44,722 bases of DNA from positions 1 to 44,722 of the forward strand of contig CAZVCJ010000012.1 of assembly GCA_964625745.1 (NCBI GenBank). The letters are read 5' to 3'. Under the pieces are notes generated by a model. It ran no database searches, was not told the DNA's origin, and saw only the letters and a list, made by a program, of their open reading frames with translations. The translations under genes were made by a program, and so were the position numbers. Shown piece by piece: positions 31,775 through 40,191 of the stretch. Origin of the DNA: CAZVCJ01 sp964625745. Lineage in GTDB: Bacteria > Chloroflexota > Anaerolineae > VGOG01. Position 1 is the first letter of the stretch, and each line of letters starts with the position of its first letter.

Positions 31775-32295
31775 GGGTTCAATTTCTCCAGCAGCTTTCG
31801 CCCTCGACTTCTCATGGCCGGGCTGCCTGTCCTGGTAAGTTCTTCCAGCAGTGTGATCACCAGGGATCGAAGACTGGCGTCCTGCTCCGCCAGATCGGCC
31901 AGGGCCTGCATCGAGAATGTCTTGACGATTCTGCTCTTGTCATGGAGATAGCCCAAGAGTATCTCCACCACAACTACCCGCTCTTCCTCACTCAACTCTA
32001 GCCGGGGAATCATCTGCGCAACGTGCCAGCGAGTCTCTTGCTGCTCGATTCTTGCCACTTGCTGGAGCAGCTTCGTTTTGTAAGGCTGGAGGTACTCTGG
32101 ATGCCTGGCAGTTATTTTCTCAACCGCGTCAGCGGACCGCATCCTGATGATCGGATCGTCGCTGAACATGCCGTGAAACACCGCCTCGAACAGGGTGGGA
32201 TCGTTTAACACGTCAGCGACAACCTCGCTGACCCTCCCGATAGAACGCCGATCACCGCCTGCCAGCTTTTTCAGAACGTCGTTCATTTTTCGCAT
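31771..32295 (-). CDS. HEAT-repeat-like helical protein
   Basis: About 174 residues from the ATG at 32295 (another ATG is at 32286). Helical repeats are visible: VSEVVADVLNDPTLFEAVFH, DDPIIRMRSADAVEKITARH, WHVAQMIPRLELSEEERVVV and SRIVKTFSMQALADLAEQDA, typical of HEAT/armadillo-like scaffolds that bind proteins. The open frame extends upstream into a dispersed repeat (to 32469), but those codons are repeat sequence, and a possible promoter lies at 32318-32346. The longer N-terminus is therefore not used here, with some doubt because an MVYHCTNCESRALT stretch with a CxxC lies just upstream. It is in an operon with the GNAT gene. Confidence 0.7.
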   Translation of the reverse strand: MRKMNDVLKKLAGGDRRSIGRVSEVVADVLNDPTLFEAVFHGMFSDDPIIRMRSADAVEKITARHPEYLQPYKTKLLQQVARIEQQETRWHVAQMIPRLELSEEERVVVVEILLGYLHDKSRIVKTFSMQALADLAEQDASLRSLVITLLEELTRTGSPAMRSRGRKLLEKLNP

Positions 32296-32317
32296 CGTCA
32301 GCGCTCGCGATTCGCAA

Positions 32318-32346
32318 TTTGTACAATGATACACCATTTCTGCCAA
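32318..32346 (-). promoter_or_regulatory. Possible promoter for the HEAT-like/GNAT operon
   Basis: On the minus strand TTGGCA (32346-32341) and TACAAA (32323-32318) have a 17-base spacer. The -10 box matches the consensus at only four positions. Confidence 0.4.
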
Positions 32347-32391
32347 ATTGGGTAGTCCGAGTAGCTCGACGATGTTAAGTTTCGCGCCAAG

Positions 32392-32635
32392 TGTCATTGC
32401 GAGTCGGCCATGGCGCGGCGCGCCATCCGTAGGAGGCAGAAACGTCCCACCCTCACCCCTTCGCTCCACTCAGGGCAGGCTCTAACCCTCTCCCTGCAAG
32501 GGAGAGGGGACGTGCCCCCTCGCCCCATTGGGGAGAGGGCGGGGGTGAGGGGAAGTTTCTGAGTAGGAGTGGGGCGACGCCTGTCCTGAGCTTGTCGAAG
32601 GGAAGCAATCTCCGCCGTTGCTTGCAATTGGAGGC
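32392..32635. repeat. Second copy of the TGTCATTGCGAG-bounded dispersed element
   Basis: From TGTCATTGCGAG (32392) to about 32570 it nearly repeats 18028-18240, including the CGGCGCGCCATCCGTAGGAG stretch, the Pro-rich palindromes and GAAGTTTCTGAGTAG. It then contains a CCTGAGCTTGTCGAAGGG short repeat (32581-32602) and GAAGCAATCTCC. Confidence 0.8.
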
Positions 32636-32639
32636 AGGT

Positions 32640-32668
32640 TTGCCTTTGTTTTCCCGCCGTGTTATAAT
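32640..32668 (+). promoter_or_regulatory. Sigma70-type promoter for the secreted nuclease
   Basis: TTGCCT (32640-32645) and TATAAT (32663-32668) have a 17-base spacer. The leader to the ATG at 32993 would be about 318 bases and carries several hairpins. Confidence 0.65.
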
Positions 32669-32696
32669 AATCTCAACTACTCACCCCCCGCAGCCC

Positions 32697-32922
32697 GCAC
32701 GGGCATGAAGTGCCCGTGCTACGAAACAGCGCCCGATAAAATCGGGCTTATCACCCCGGAACATTGAGGAACCTGCCGTTCAAGGGTGATTTATCACCCG
32801 CTGCTCCGTAGTCGGGCGGCTAGAGGCGATTCTGAGCCACGTCCAGCGGCCTGAGAAGTTAGCGCCATTGGGCTCCCAGGCCCGCGATATTCGGCGGCCC
32901 TTCGACTACGCTCAGGACAGGC
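32697..32922. repeat. Hairpin cluster and short repeat in the nuclease leader
   Basis: An 8-bp stem GCACGGGC/GCCCGTGC around loop ATGAAGT (32697-32719), GCCCGAT-AAA-ATCGGGC (32731-32747), GGGTGAT-TT-ATCACCC (32784-32799), and an inverted CCTTCGACTACGCTCAGGAC repeat (32898-32922). The same kinds of hairpins occur at 15668-15776. Confidence 0.75.
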
Positions 32923-32992
32923 GTGGGAGCCGCCGCTGCTTTCTTTCGATCGGAACGGCTGAACACTGACGATTATCGTAGGGAGGATGGCT

Positions 32993-35900
32993 ATGTCGAA
33001 AAAACATGTATTGATTGGATTATTTACCCTGGTTTTGATGTCCACCGGTTGTGGCTCCAAAGCGACCCCGACTGTCACCCCATCTCCAACGGTACAACCA
33101 CAACCAACCACCCCTGTGCCAACACCCCAACCCACGACCTCGCCAATCCCGGTCATCGCTCAAGAGGTGGTATTCATCAGCGAGTTGTTGCCGGGCGTCC
33201 CCGGCGACAACAATCTGGAATTCATCGAGCTGTACAACGCTGCGGCCGAGGCGATGGATTTGAACGGCTGGTCGCTGTGGTACCGTATGGACGACAAGCA
33301 GGAGGCCAAACTGGTTTATGCCTGGGAGAGTCGGACCGATGTGCCGGGCTATGGTCACTATCTGCTGGCGCGGGCCGGGCAGGAGATCGGTAACGTAGGG
33401 GATGCCAAGTACGACGTGCCGCTTTTTGAGAGGAGAGGCGGGCTGGCGCTGCGGGATGCAGATGGCGAAGCCGTTGATACGCTCGTCTGGGGTAACGGGC
33501 CACAGGATTTCACCTCCGGCTCCCCTGCCCCCGCGCCTGAGGACGGCGCCAGTCTGGAACGACTGCCGGGAGGCGATCAGGGCAACGGCACCAGCAGCGG
33601 GGACAACGCGGCCGATTTCGCCTTCAATCCCAGCCCCGACCCCCAAAACAGCGGCGACCTCATCACTCTCTCGCCCGATGAGCGGCTGGCCATTCGCCTG
33701 AGCGCGCCACAAAGTGTCGAGCCGGGGGCCGAGTTGGCCTACACCATCGAAGTTAAAAACCTGACCGGCGGGCCAGTCCACGACGTGCGCGTCTGGTTTC
33801 CCATCCCGGCTGATTTTAACGTCATTTCTCTGCCGACCGGAGGGAGTCAGTCCGATGACTGGATTGAATGGACGATGACCGAGCTGGCTGGCGGCACGCC
33901 CGCAACCGACACCATCACCCTGCGAAGCGCCTGGACTTATCTCACCACCCTGGTCAGAGGCTACTACGTCGAGGCATCCGATTGGCCGCTGCGCACCTAC
34001 GGCCCACCGCTGCCGCTGGCCATCGAGGGCGGGGCGATTCCCATCGGGACAGCGCGCACGCTGGAAGGCAAAACCGTGACCATCGAAGGGATCGCTACCA
34101 TGTACACCGGCGGCTTTTACGCTGGCGGCACCGGGACCAAATTCTACCTGGAGGATGAAACGGGCGGCATCCAGGTCTATTGTCCCGGCGGCATGGGGAT
34201 GGTGAACGTGAACGTAGGCGACCGGGTGCGCGTCACCGGCGAGATCGAGGTCTACCGTGACTCGATGGAAATCGTCCCCAACACGTACCCAGATGACGTG
34301 GAGATGATCGAGCGAGGAGGGACTGAATGGGAGGCCCGGCCAATCACCCTCCAGGCAGCCCAGAGCGACGAGAGTGTACCGGGTCGCCTGATCGTGGTCG
34401 AAGGGACTGCCAGCCGCGTTCAGGAATTCACCTACAGCTACGAGATAGATCTGCTCGACGACCAGGGCTTCATCCTGCTGGTCTACATTGAGAAAGACAC
34501 CGGGGTGAGTATTGAACCATTAGAAGTGGGCGAGAGCTACCGCATAACCGGCATCAGCGATCTGTATGACGGCACCTGGCAGCTCAAGCCCCGGCTCCAG
34601 GCCGACCTGGCCGAGATCTTTCCGCCCGAGTTGATGTTGGAGATGAGCACTCGCAACAGCGCCCTGCCCGGTGAGCCGATCACCTACACCCTGACGGCCT
34701 ACAATCACACCGACGCCCCGCTCACCAACGTGCGCATCGTGGCCACGCCGCCAACCGAGGGCGCGTTCGTGGCCGAGGTGCTGGACGGCGGTGAGCCCGA
34801 AGGGGCAGCTATCGTCTGGATCGTCCCCGAACTGGCCGCTGGGGGCGACAGTGCGACTGTGCGTTACCTGGCCACCGTCAGCGACGACGCCCGCGGGCAG
34901 ATCCTGACCGAGGGGGCTGTGGCCAGCGCTGACCAATGGCCCGAACCCGTCGAGGTTGATCCACTGCTCACTTTTATCGGCAGCGGCGTCCCCATCTGGG
35001 CCATCCAGGGAAGCGGAATGGAGTCGCCCTACGTCCGCAGCCAGGCGACCACCGAAGGGATTGTGATCGGCGCTTTCCCTGAGCTACAGGGGTTCTGGAT
35101 TCAAGAGCCAGAGACGGACGACGACCCTGCCTCCTCTGCCGGGCTGTTTGTCCTGACGGGGGAACTCGATGTCCCCGTCGTCCTGGGTGACTGGGTGCGA
35201 GTGAGAGGCAAAGTCCGCGAAAGATCGGAGCAGACGATGCTGGAGGTGCTGAGTTCTGATGATGTGACCTGCCTTAGCTCCGGGAACCAGTTGCCAGTCG
35301 CCGTCGAGCTTGATCCGCCCCAGGACGGGGGCGAAGCATGGACCTACTTTGAGGCCCTGGAAGGGATGCTGGTCCAGGTGAGCGACCCGGTCCTGGCGGT
35401 CGCACCGACCAGCAAATACGGGGAAACCGCCCTGGTGCGGCCCGCGTGGGGGATCGAGCGAGTCATGCACGGCGACCCGACCGGCCTGCTGGTCCTGGTG
35501 GGCGATGGCTCATCCGCCACCCACTATGACCTGGCAACGCTTCCCTTCGCCATCCAAACCGGTGACGTGGTGGCCGACGTCGTTGGCCCGCTGGCCTATA
35601 CCTATGACCAGTATAAAATCGAGCCGATAGCGACGCCGGTCATCACCCCGACCGACCGACCGCTGCCCTCGCTGGAGCCGGCCGGGTCCTTCGACAAGCT
35701 CAGGACGCGGCCCAACGAGTTCAGCGTTGCTACCTTCAACGTCGGGGATATGTTCGACTTTCGTGTCCCACATCCCTCCGATCCGCCCCCACCCTCGGTC
35801 TCCGCGTACAAGCTGGACCTGACCAAGACGGCCAATGCGATCCTGGCGATGGGCGCACCGACGATTGTGGGCCTGCAAGAGGTTGAGAACATTGGCATCC

Positions 35901-36553
35901 TGGAAGATCTGGCTGAGCAAGAGGCCATCGCTGAATACGGCTACGCACCGATCCTGATTGAGGGCACCGACAGCCGGGGCATAGACGTGGGCTATCTGGT
36001 GTGCAGCGACCGGGCGACCATCGAGAGTGCAGCCAGTTGTCCCGCGCCGGAAGGACTCACCAGTCGGCCGCCGCTGCTCATCACCGTGACGCTGCATCTG
36101 GAGGCTGGGGACGCCACCGTCTACGTCCTCAACAACCACTTCACCGCTATGAGTGGCGGTGAGAAACCCACTGAGCCGCGCCGCATAGCTCAGGCGGAGT
36201 GGAACGTCACGCTGGTAGAGCGGATTTTAGCCGATGAACCGGAGGCTCAGGTAGTGGTGTTGGGCGACCTCAACTCGTTTTACGACTCGCCGCCGCTGGA
36301 CGAGCTGCGCCAGGCCGGCCTGCGCCACGTATACGAGTTCACCGAACCCTACCGCCCCTACTCCTACATCTACCAGGGCGAATCGGAAACGCTGGATCAC
36401 ATTTTGCTGACTCCCTCCTTGTACGACCACCTGGCGCGAGTGGAGGCCCTGCACATCAACGCCGACTACCCGCCCCCCATCCCTGACGACGCATCGGCCC
36501 GCCGCGTGTCGGACCATGATCCGGTGATCGCCATTTTCTCGTTCGAGCCCTAG
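32993..36553 (+). CDS. Secreted lipoprotein nuclease (lamin-tail, OB-fold, DUF11 and EEP domains)
   Basis: 1186 residues. The ATG at 32993 has GGGAGG 6 bases upstream. A lipoprotein signal ends at Cys20 (LVLMSTGC), followed by a Thr/Pro linker. Domains: lamin-tail domain about 55-190 (EVVFISELLPG, NNLEFIELYNAAAEAMDLNG); DUF11-like conserved-repeat domains about 225-320 and 545-640; OB-fold nucleic-acid-binding domains about 345-535 and 655-880; and a C-terminal endonuclease/exonuclease/phosphatase domain about 905-1186 with ATFNVGDMF, GLQEVENI (catalytic Glu), VLNNHFTAMS, VVLGDLNSF and SDHDPVIA. This resembles extracellular YhcR/ExeM-type nucleases that degrade DNA outside the cell, perhaps for nutrient or biofilm use. 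A short repeat adds the SFDKLRTR residues in a linker. It is followed by a terminator. Confidence 0.9.
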   Translation: MSKKHVLIGLFTLVLMSTGCGSKATPTVTPSPTVQPQPTTPVPTPQPTTSPIPVIAQEVVFISELLPGVPGDNNLEFIELYNAAAEAMDLNGWSLWYRMDDKQEAKLVYAWESRTDVPGYGHYLLARAGQEIGNVGDAKYDVPLFERRGGLALRDADGEAVDTLVWGNGPQDFTSGSPAPAPEDGASLERLPGGDQGNGTSSGDNAADFAFNPSPDPQNSGDLITLSPDERLAIRLSAPQSVEPGAELAYTIEVKNLTGGPVHDVRVWFPIPADFNVISLPTGGSQSDDWIEWTMTELAGGTPATDTITLRSAWTYLTTLVRGYYVEASDWPLRTYGPPLPLAIEGGAIPIGTARTLEGKTVTIEGIATMYTGGFYAGGTGTKFYLEDETGGIQVYCPGGMGMVNVNVGDRVRVTGEIEVYRDSMEIVPNTYPDDVEMIERGGTEWEARPITLQAAQSDESVPGRLIVVEGTASRVQEFTYSYEIDLLDDQGFILLVYIEKDTGVSIEPLEVGESYRITGISDLYDGTWQLKPRLQADLAEIFPPELMLEMSTRNSALPGEPITYTLTAYNHTDAPLTNVRIVATPPTEGAFVAEVLDGGEPEGAAIVWIVPELAAGGDSATVRYLATVSDDARGQILTEGAVASADQWPEPVEVDPLLTFIGSGVPIWAIQGSGMESPYVRSQATTEGIVIGAFPELQGFWIQEPETDDDPASSAGLFVLTGELDVPVVLGDWVRVRGKVRERSEQTMLEVLSSDDVTCLSSGNQLPVAVELDPPQDGGEAWTYFEALEGMLVQVSDPVLAVAPTSKYGETALVRPAWGIERVMHGDPTGLLVLVGDGSSATHYDLATLPFAIQTGDVVADVVGPLAYTYDQYKIEPIATPVITPTDRPLPSLEPAGSFDKLRTRPNEFSVATFNVGDMFDFRVPHPSDPPPPSVSAYKLDLTKTANAILAMGAPTIVGLQEVENIGILEDLAEQEAIAEYGYAPILIEGTDSRGIDVGYLVCSDRATIESAASCPAPEGLTSRPPLLITVTLHLEAGDATVYVLNNHFTAMSGGEKPTEPRRIAQAEWNVTLVERILADEPEAQVVVLGDLNSFYDSPPLDELRQAGLRHVYEFTEPYRPYSYIYQGESETLDHILLTPSLYDHLARVEALHINADYPPPIPDDASARRVSDHDPVIAIFSFEP

Positions 36554-36586
36554 ATGGATTGGGGGCGAGCCCTACACTTAAAAACC

Positions 36587-36688
36587 CAAAGAAACCAGGT
36601 TTTTCTCTGAATAGGTAGGATTCTGGCCATCGAGCGTGACTGGAACAACCACCTCTCTCTGCTCTTGGGCACAAAAAACCTGGTTTCT
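36587..36688. repeat. About 100-bp inverted-repeat element
   Basis: GAAACCAGGTTTTT near its left end (about 36591-36604) and AAAAACCTGGTTTC near its right end (about 36674-36687) are exact inverted copies. The interior shows no gene. Confidence 0.65.
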
Positions 36689-36690
36689 GA

Positions 36691-36717
36691 CCCGGCTTCC
36701 TGGAAGTCGGGTTTTTT
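36691..36717 (+). terminator. Rho-independent terminator of the secreted nuclease
   Basis: CCCGGCTTC (36691-36699) pairs with GAAGTCGGG (one G-T wobble) and is followed by six Ts. Confidence 0.8.
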
Positions 36718-36726
36718 CGGAATGGA

Positions 36727-36764
36727 ACGGCGGGGCGCGAGCTGTCAAGCTCGCGCCCCGCCGT
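36727..36764. terminator. Long perfect hairpin between convergent operons
   Basis: A 17-bp perfect stem (ACGGCGGGGCGCGAGCT with its complement) around loop GTCA. It is next to the 3-prime end of the binding-protein gene on the minus strand. There is no strong T tract, so it may serve as a 3-prime mRNA stabiliser or barrier, or be another dispersed palindrome. Confidence 0.55.
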
Positions 36765-36795
36765 GTTTCAGGTGAGATCAAGCCGTACTAAGAAG

Positions 36796-39700
36796 TTACT
36801 CCTCCATCAGTTCGGCCTGAAGCTCGTTGGCCTCCTTGGTCAGGGCGTCCAGGGTCGTCTTGATGTCGGCGCCCTGCAAGATCTCGTTGAAGGCCTGCAC
36901 AGCGGCGTCGCGCACAGACTGGTACGAGATGAGCTGCGGCTCGTACGTGCCGTAGGGCAGCAAGGCCAGGGCTTGCCCCCACTGGGGATTCTCGTCCACG
37001 TAGTCGGTCAGGAGCCCCGCTGCGCTGGCACGGGTCGGGAAGTAGCCGCTGATCTTATCCCACTCAGCCTGGAGTTCGGGCGAGAGGAACCACTGGAGGA
37101 AGATCCAGGCCGCCAGTTGGGTTTCGGGCGTGGTGGCAGGGATCATGATGTCGCCGCCGTAGATGTTCATCACGGGGTCGGAGGTCGTGTGCGGGATGGC
37201 CGTGACGCCCCACACATCCGTGCTGCCGATGGTCTCCATATCGCTGAAGTAGTAGGGGATCCCGGAGCTCGACCCGTCCGTAAAGCTGGCGCGGCGGGCA
37301 GCGAACTCAGGGTCCGGGTATCCCTCAGTGAAGATGTAGGCGCAGCCGTCGTCGGACATGCCCTTGAGGAAGGTCAGGGCGTCAATGGTCGCCTGGCCAT
37401 TGTACATGTAGCCGGTGCGGTCCTCGTTCGAAATGTCACCGCCAAAGGCGAAAGTCCAGGCCGCCAGGGACGAAGCTTCGGTGTTTATGATGAAGCCACC
37501 GGTACCGTCGGCGTTGGCTGCAGCGGCCGCGCACGCCATTTCCCTGAACTCCTCAGGCGTGGTGGGCGGGCCGTCGAAACCCAGTTCCTCCAACCAGGTC
37601 TGGTTGTAGAACAGCACCTCGATCGAGCGGTTGGGCGGGAAGCCCAGCCGCTGGCCGCCGAAGGCCGGGTGTACGCCTTGCTGGAGGAAGGCCTCGTAGA
37701 AGTCCGCCCTCTCCTCTGCGGTCAGGCCCCATTTAGGATCATCTATGTAGAGGTTCATGTCTGCCAGCCCGCCGGCCAGCGCGTAGAAGGCCTGGTCGTT
37801 CTGGTAGCCCACCGTTAGCCCAGGCAACTCGCCCGTGGCGATGCCGGCATTCATCTTGTCGCGGATGTCATTGTAACTGCCCTGATACTCGGGGACGACG
37901 GTGATGCCACACTCGTTGGTGGTATTGAATTCCTCGGCCTTCTCCAGCAGCCATTCCTCACGCATTTGGCTGTGCTGATGCCACCAGACCACCGCCTGGC
38001 CACGTGGGTCAACGCCCGCCAGCGGCCCCTCGGTCGCCAGTGCGCAGGGCTCCACTGCCTTGGCTGGCTCCCATCCCGCGGTGTCCCACTCGTGCGGGAT
38101 GCCCTTCTTGTCCAGCGTGGCCTCGTAGTCCTTCAACGTGGCCGCGGTGATGACATCCACGCCGGTGTCAATGATGCCCTCCACGGCGCCCATCTCCGAC
38201 AGCGCGGCGTCCACCCCCTTCTCGGCCATCAGCTTGATGATCCCCACCGACTTGTAGCCCATGTCGTACTCTCGCTGAGCTACCGTGGCGTCAATCACTC
38301 CTTCCTTGATGCCGTTGATGATGTCGGTGGTGGCGTCGAAGGAGACGAGCTTGATCTTGCCAACGGCGTTCGCCTCCTTGATGGCCGTCGCCCAGGCGGG
38401 GCCGTTGTAGGCGTAGACGCCGAACGCGCCCGCCAGGTTGGGGTTGGCGGAGATGACGGAGTTGGCGAGTTGCAGCGCGGTGGCCGCATCCTCCTTGTCA
38501 TTCACCGGCTCCAGGGTCTCGATGGCAGTGCCCTTGATTCCCTCCAGGAAGCCGTCGGTGCGCTGCAGGGCGTTCAGGGCCGTGTCGGAGCCGCGGCCGA
38601 TGCCCACCTTGCCGCCTCCGGGCAGCAGCTTGGCCATCGCCTCCCCGGCGGTCTTGCCGGCGCTGTAGTTATTGGTGCCGATGTAGACCAGGGAGACGCT
38701 CCCATCAATGGGCGGCGTGTCCAGCGTGGTCACGAAGATGCCTGCATCCGCTGCCTTCTTCATCACTGGCTCCAGGGCGTTCGGGTCAGAGGGTGCTATG
38801 GCGATGCCGGTTACCCCCTGGGCGATGTAGGTTTCCATGGTTTGGATCTGGGCCGCCACGTCCTCCTTGGGCGGCACGAAGAAGACCGCTTCGACGCCCA
38901 GGTCCTTGGCCGCCGCCACTGTGCCCTTCTCTACGTTCGACCAGTAGGGGTGCACCGACTTGCCGATGACAGCGATCTTGATCGGCTTCGCGGGCGCAGC
39001 CTTGGCTGGCTCCCATCCCGCGGTGTCCCACTCGTGCGGGATGCCCTTCTTGTCCAGCGTGGCCTCGTAGTCCTTCAACGTGGCCGCGGTGATGACATCC
39101 ACGCCGGTGTCAATGATGCCCTCCACGGCGCCCATCTCCGACAGCGCGGCGTCCACCCCCTTCTCGGCCATCAGCTTGATGATCCCCACCGACTTGTAGC
39201 CCATGTCGTACTCTCGCTGAGCTACCGTGGCGTCAATCACTCCTTCCTTGATGCCGTTGATGATGTCGGTGGTGGCGTCGAAGGAGACGAGCTTGATCTT
39301 GCCAACGGCGTTCGCCTCCTTGATGGCCGTCGCCCAGGCGGGGCCGTTGTAGGCGTAGACGCCGAACGCGCCCGCCAGGTTGGGGTTGGCGGAGATGACG
39401 GAGTTGGCGAGTTGCAGCGCGGTGGCCGCATCCTCCTTGTCATTCACCGGCTCCAGGGTCTCGATGGCAGTGCCCTTGATTCCCTCCAGGAAGCCGTCGG
39501 TGCGCTGCAGGGCGTTCAGGGCCGTGTCGGAGCCGCGGCCGATGCCCACCTTGCCGCCTCCGGGCAGCAGCTTGGCCATCGCCTCCCCGGCGGTCTTGCC
39601 GGCGCTGTAGTTATTGGTGCCGATGTAGACCAGGGAGACGCTCCCATCAATGGGCGGCGTGTCCAGCGTGGTCACGAAGATGCCTGCATCCGCTGCCTTC

Positions 39701-40041
39701 TTCATCACTGGCTCCAGGGCGTTCGGGTCAGAGGGTGCTATGGCGATGCCGGTTACCCCCTGGGCGATGTAGGTTTCCATGGTTTGGATCTGGGCCGCCA
39801 CGTCCTCCTTGGGCGGCACGAAGAAGACCGCTTCGACGCCCAGGTCCTTGGCCGCCGCCACTGTGCCCTTCTCTACGTTCGACCAGTAGGGGTGCACCGA
39901 CTTGCCGATGACCACGATCTTGATCGGTTTGGCTTCCTCCGGCGGCTTCGTCGGCGTAGGAGCGGCTTTAGGAGCGCAGGCCGACACTACCATAGACAGC
40001 ACGACGACGGCTGCCAGAATCGTAAATAAACGTGTCTTCAT
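36796..40041 (-). CDS. Triple-domain sugar-binding lipoprotein: two RbsB-like plus one MalE-like domain
   Basis: 1081 residues, start ATG after AGGAGGAG. A lipoprotein signal ends at Cys22 (MVVSAC) with a Pro/Lys linker. Residues about 40-350 and 354-664 are two virtually identical type I periplasmic binding domains (IGKSVHPYWSNVEKGTVAAA, AIAPSDPNALEPVMKKAADA, GSVSLVYIGTNNYSAGKTAG), as in RbsB-type CUT2 transporters. Residues about 665-1081 are a family-1 (MalE-like) binding domain (VVWWHQHSQMREEWLLEKAE; FYNQTWLEELGFDGPP; MIPATTPETQLAAWIFLQWF). Each class is normally one 330-430-residue protein. The gene closes an operon of CUT2 permease and ATPase, and CUT1 permeases lie upstream. The duplication is exact over 914 bases, so it is either very recent or an assembly error. 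Confidence 0.85.
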   Translation of the reverse strand: MKTRLFTILAAVVVLSMVVSACAPKAAPTPTKPPEEAKPIKIVVIGKSVHPYWSNVEKGTVAAAKDLGVEAVFFVPPKEDVAAQIQTMETYIAQGVTGIAIAPSDPNALEPVMKKAADAGIFVTTLDTPPIDGSVSLVYIGTNNYSAGKTAGEAMAKLLPGGGKVGIGRGSDTALNALQRTDGFLEGIKGTAIETLEPVNDKEDAATALQLANSVISANPNLAGAFGVYAYNGPAWATAIKEANAVGKIKLVSFDATTDIINGIKEGVIDATVAQREYDMGYKSVGIIKLMAEKGVDAALSEMGAVEGIIDTGVDVITAATLKDYEATLDKKGIPHEWDTAGWEPAKAAPAKPIKIAVIGKSVHPYWSNVEKGTVAAAKDLGVEAVFFVPPKEDVAAQIQTMETYIAQGVTGIAIAPSDPNALEPVMKKAADAGIFVTTLDTPPIDGSVSLVYIGTNNYSAGKTAGEAMAKLLPGGGKVGIGRGSDTALNALQRTDGFLEGIKGTAIETLEPVNDKEDAATALQLANSVISANPNLAGAFGVYAYNGPAWATAIKEANAVGKIKLVSFDATTDIINGIKEGVIDATVAQREYDMGYKSVGIIKLMAEKGVDAALSEMGAVEGIIDTGVDVITAATLKDYEATLDKKGIPHEWDTAGWEPAKAVEPCALATEGPLAGVDPRGQAVVWWHQHSQMREEWLLEKAEEFNTTNECGITVVPEYQGSYNDIRDKMNAGIATGELPGLTVGYQNDQAFYALAGGLADMNLYIDDPKWGLTAEERADFYEAFLQQGVHPAFGGQRLGFPPNRSIEVLFYNQTWLEELGFDGPPTTPEEFREMACAAAAANADGTGGFIINTEASSLAAWTFAFGGDISNEDRTGYMYNGQATIDALTFLKGMSDDGCAYIFTEGYPDPEFAARRASFTDGSSSGIPYYFSDMETIGSTDVWGVTAIPHTTSDPVMNIYGGDIMIPATTPETQLAAWIFLQWFLSPELQAEWDKISGYFPTRASAAGLLTDYVDENPQWGQALALLPYGTYEPQLISYQSVRDAAVQAFNEILQGADIKTTLDALTKEANELQAELMEE
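38057..38970. repeat. Exact 914-bp direct repeat, copy B
   Basis: As far as can be read by eye, it is identical to 38999-39912 at an offset of 942 bases. It encodes the second RbsB-like domain up to the junction with the MalE-like domain. The first mismatch on the left is at 38056 versus 38998 and on the right at 38971 versus 39913. Confidence 0.9.
38999..39912. repeat. Exact 914-bp direct repeat, copy A
   Basis: It encodes the first RbsB-like domain. The 28 bases between the copies encode the link around AAPAKPIKIA and differ from both outer flanks. Confidence 0.9.
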
Positions 40042-40073
40042 TTTTTCTCCTCCTGACTAGTTGAGTATTGATG

Positions 40074-40101
40074 GGCTTCCACGCCAGCGTGGAAGAACCC
40101 A
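40074..40101 (-). other. Intergenic hairpin between the ATPase and binding-protein genes
   Basis: CTTCCACGC-CA-GCGTGGAAG (40077-40096), flanked by GGG and CCC. It lies in the 150-base gap before the binding-protein gene. Such hairpins often set higher expression of the binding protein than of the membrane parts; that role is inferred. Confidence 0.55.
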
Positions 40102-40191
40102 ATGAGCCAATAGCCGGACTTCAGTATCCCAGCGAACTTGCTGGCGGCCGGCTTCCTGCGTTCGATCAGTGCACATCACCTCCTTCTTGTG

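Noticed and set aside
32296..32469. Longer N-terminus for the HEAT-like protein
   Set aside because: The extra codons come partly from the dispersed element, whose other copy yields the same peptide as a shadow frame, and a possible promoter lies within this stretch.
37966..40029. A 687-codon open frame on the plus strand with an internal repeat
   Set aside because: It is antisense to the triple-domain binding protein; its repeat only mirrors the 914-bp duplication.
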